6,029 bases of DNA, taken from contig DFFT01000166.1 of NCBI GenBank assembly GCA_002372325.1, positions 1 to 6,029 of the forward strand, given 5' to 3'. Position numbers and translations under genes: made by a program. Positions 5,292 through 6,029 of the stretch are shown here, piece by piece. The stretch's first letter is position 1, and the number at the start of each line of letters is the position of its first letter. The stretch is from Succinivibrionaceae bacterium UBA3769. Its GTDB lineage: Bacteria; Pseudomonadota; Gammaproteobacteria; Enterobacterales; Succinivibrionaceae. Under the pieces are notes generated by a model that saw only the letters and a list, made by a program, of their open reading frames with translations, searched no databases and was not told where the DNA came from.

Positions 5292-6029
5292 AGGCATTCG
5301 CAGTTCTGGACTCAGGGTACATCAATCAGGCGGTGGTATCCCTGAGTTCCTTTTTCAGATACAACCGCATCGAGCTCGTCATTTACGCTGAAAAAGGCAC
5401 CGACCTCACCAGGCTCAGGGCCATTCTGCCGGAGAATCTTGTGGAGGTGCGGCTGGTGGACTTCCCGCGGCATGATCTTTTTACCACCGTTGGCGGAAAC
5501 AGGCTCATGGTTCATCGCAGCGCTGTTCCGGCTATTGCTCAGAGAATTAAAGCTCTGGAAGAAGTTTCCGCCGAAACCGACTGTGTCCTGAACTTCGACT
5601 TGGACACGCTGTTTCTGGGCTCTATTGTTCCGCTTCTTGAGGAGATCACGGCAGAACATGAGACCGGCATCTTCGGTGTCAATGAACGCGAGAACCGGAA
5701 TAAGTGGATGAAAGGGATGCACCTCACGGAGGCGGTTAACACCCCGCTGTATTTCAACACCGGACTTATGTGCTACAAGGCCGACTGCTCAGGGCTTTAT
5801 GACAGCTTCATCAGAACTCTTGAGCAGCATGCCCCTTTCATGTACTGCCCGGAGCAGGACTTCATCAATCTTCACTTCCGGGAAAAGCATCTCCTTGCCA
5901 ATGAGTTTAATGCTATGTGGTTCAACCCCGGCTACCGGGAAATGGCTCCTCTGATGGTGCATTATCTTTCCCTCGAGAAGCCCTGGAACCGGTTCATCTC
6001 TCTTGATTTCCGGGCTTATGCCTGGTGGA
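5288..6029 (+). CDS. GT8-type glycosyltransferase (partial, C-terminus beyond window)
   Basis: Probably transfers a sugar from a nucleotide-sugar donor to a glycan or surface acceptor; neither donor nor acceptor can be read from sequence. The frame is open for 247 codons to the window edge. Motifs in order: a Rossmann-like N-terminal strand (MKAFAVLDSGYINQAVVSLSS) with a second strand at IELVIYAE; the metal-binding DxD as NFDLDTLF (D104, D106); YFNTGLMCY at about 155-163; PEQDFINLHF at about 188-197; and HYLSLEKPW at 225-233, similar to the GT8 H-x(2)-G-x(2)-KPW donor-site motif. No signal peptide or membrane segment is seen in the part shown, so the enzyme is probably cytosolic or peripheral. 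The start is supported by AAGGAG 8 bases upstream. The ATG overlaps the stop of the tail-tip pseudogene (ATGA, 5288-5291). Unlike that gene it shows no frameshift. Enzyme class fairly sure, exact family less so. Confidence 0.82.
   Translation, partial: MKAFAVLDSGYINQAVVSLSSFFRYNRIELVIYAEKGTDLTRLRAILPENLVEVRLVDFPRHDLFTTVGGNRLMVHRSAVPAIAQRIKALEEVSAETDCVLNFDLDTLFLGSIVPLLEEITAEHETGIFGVNERENRNKWMKGMHLTEAVNTPLYFNTGLMCYKADCSGLYDSFIRTLEQHAPFMYCPEQDFINLHFREKHLLANEFNAMWFNPGYREMAPLMVHYLSLEKPWNRFISLDFRAYAWW

Noticed and set aside
4908..5760. Minus-strand frames of 73-136 residues opposite the tail-tip and glycosyltransferase genes
   Set aside because: Shadows of well-supported plus-strand coding sequence.

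Overview
The window looks bacterial, probably from a proteobacterium. The gene families present fit a gut or environmental gammaproteobacterium, but nothing here fixes the species and I hold this weakly. It joins two accessory modules facing away from each other: a type I restriction-modification operon on the minus strand (left) and a decayed prophage tail region on the plus strand (right).

Left module, read right to left. hsdM (3664 down to 2105) is an intact N6-adenine methyltransferase subunit. A 117-base spacer follows, carrying three copies of a short direct repeat; the last copy runs into the ribosome binding site of the next gene. That gene (1987 down to 1130) encodes a 285-residue, mostly helical protein that I cannot assign to a family. 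A 98-base AT-rich spacer with a candidate promoter leads into hsdS (1031 to beyond base 1), the DNA-specificity subunit, which the window edge cuts near its C-terminus. No hsdR is visible; it would lie further left or elsewhere. HsdM and HsdS should assemble as an M2S methyltransferase, with HsdR needed for cleavage. The position of the unknown protein between them suggests, but does not prove, a role with this system.

Middle, 3665-3954: no convincing gene. It holds a perfect 10-bp inverted repeat with a 21-base spacer, and must contain the hsdM promoter and the junction between the modules.

Right module, left to right. From about 3955 to 5291 lies a 5'-truncated pseudogene of a phage tail-tip protein (lambda gpJ / TipJ-like), whose protein can only be reconstructed by crossing three frameshifts. 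Its stop overlaps by four bases the start of an intact gene (5288 to beyond 6029) for a glycosyltransferase of GT8 type, with DxD, FNTG, EQD and H-x(5)-KPW motifs. A sugar transferase coupled to a tail-tip gene suggests a cargo gene that alters the host surface or phage particle; this is inference. The most likely reading of the whole is a prophage remnant interrupted or flanked by a restriction-modification cassette carrying an extra uncharacterised gene.
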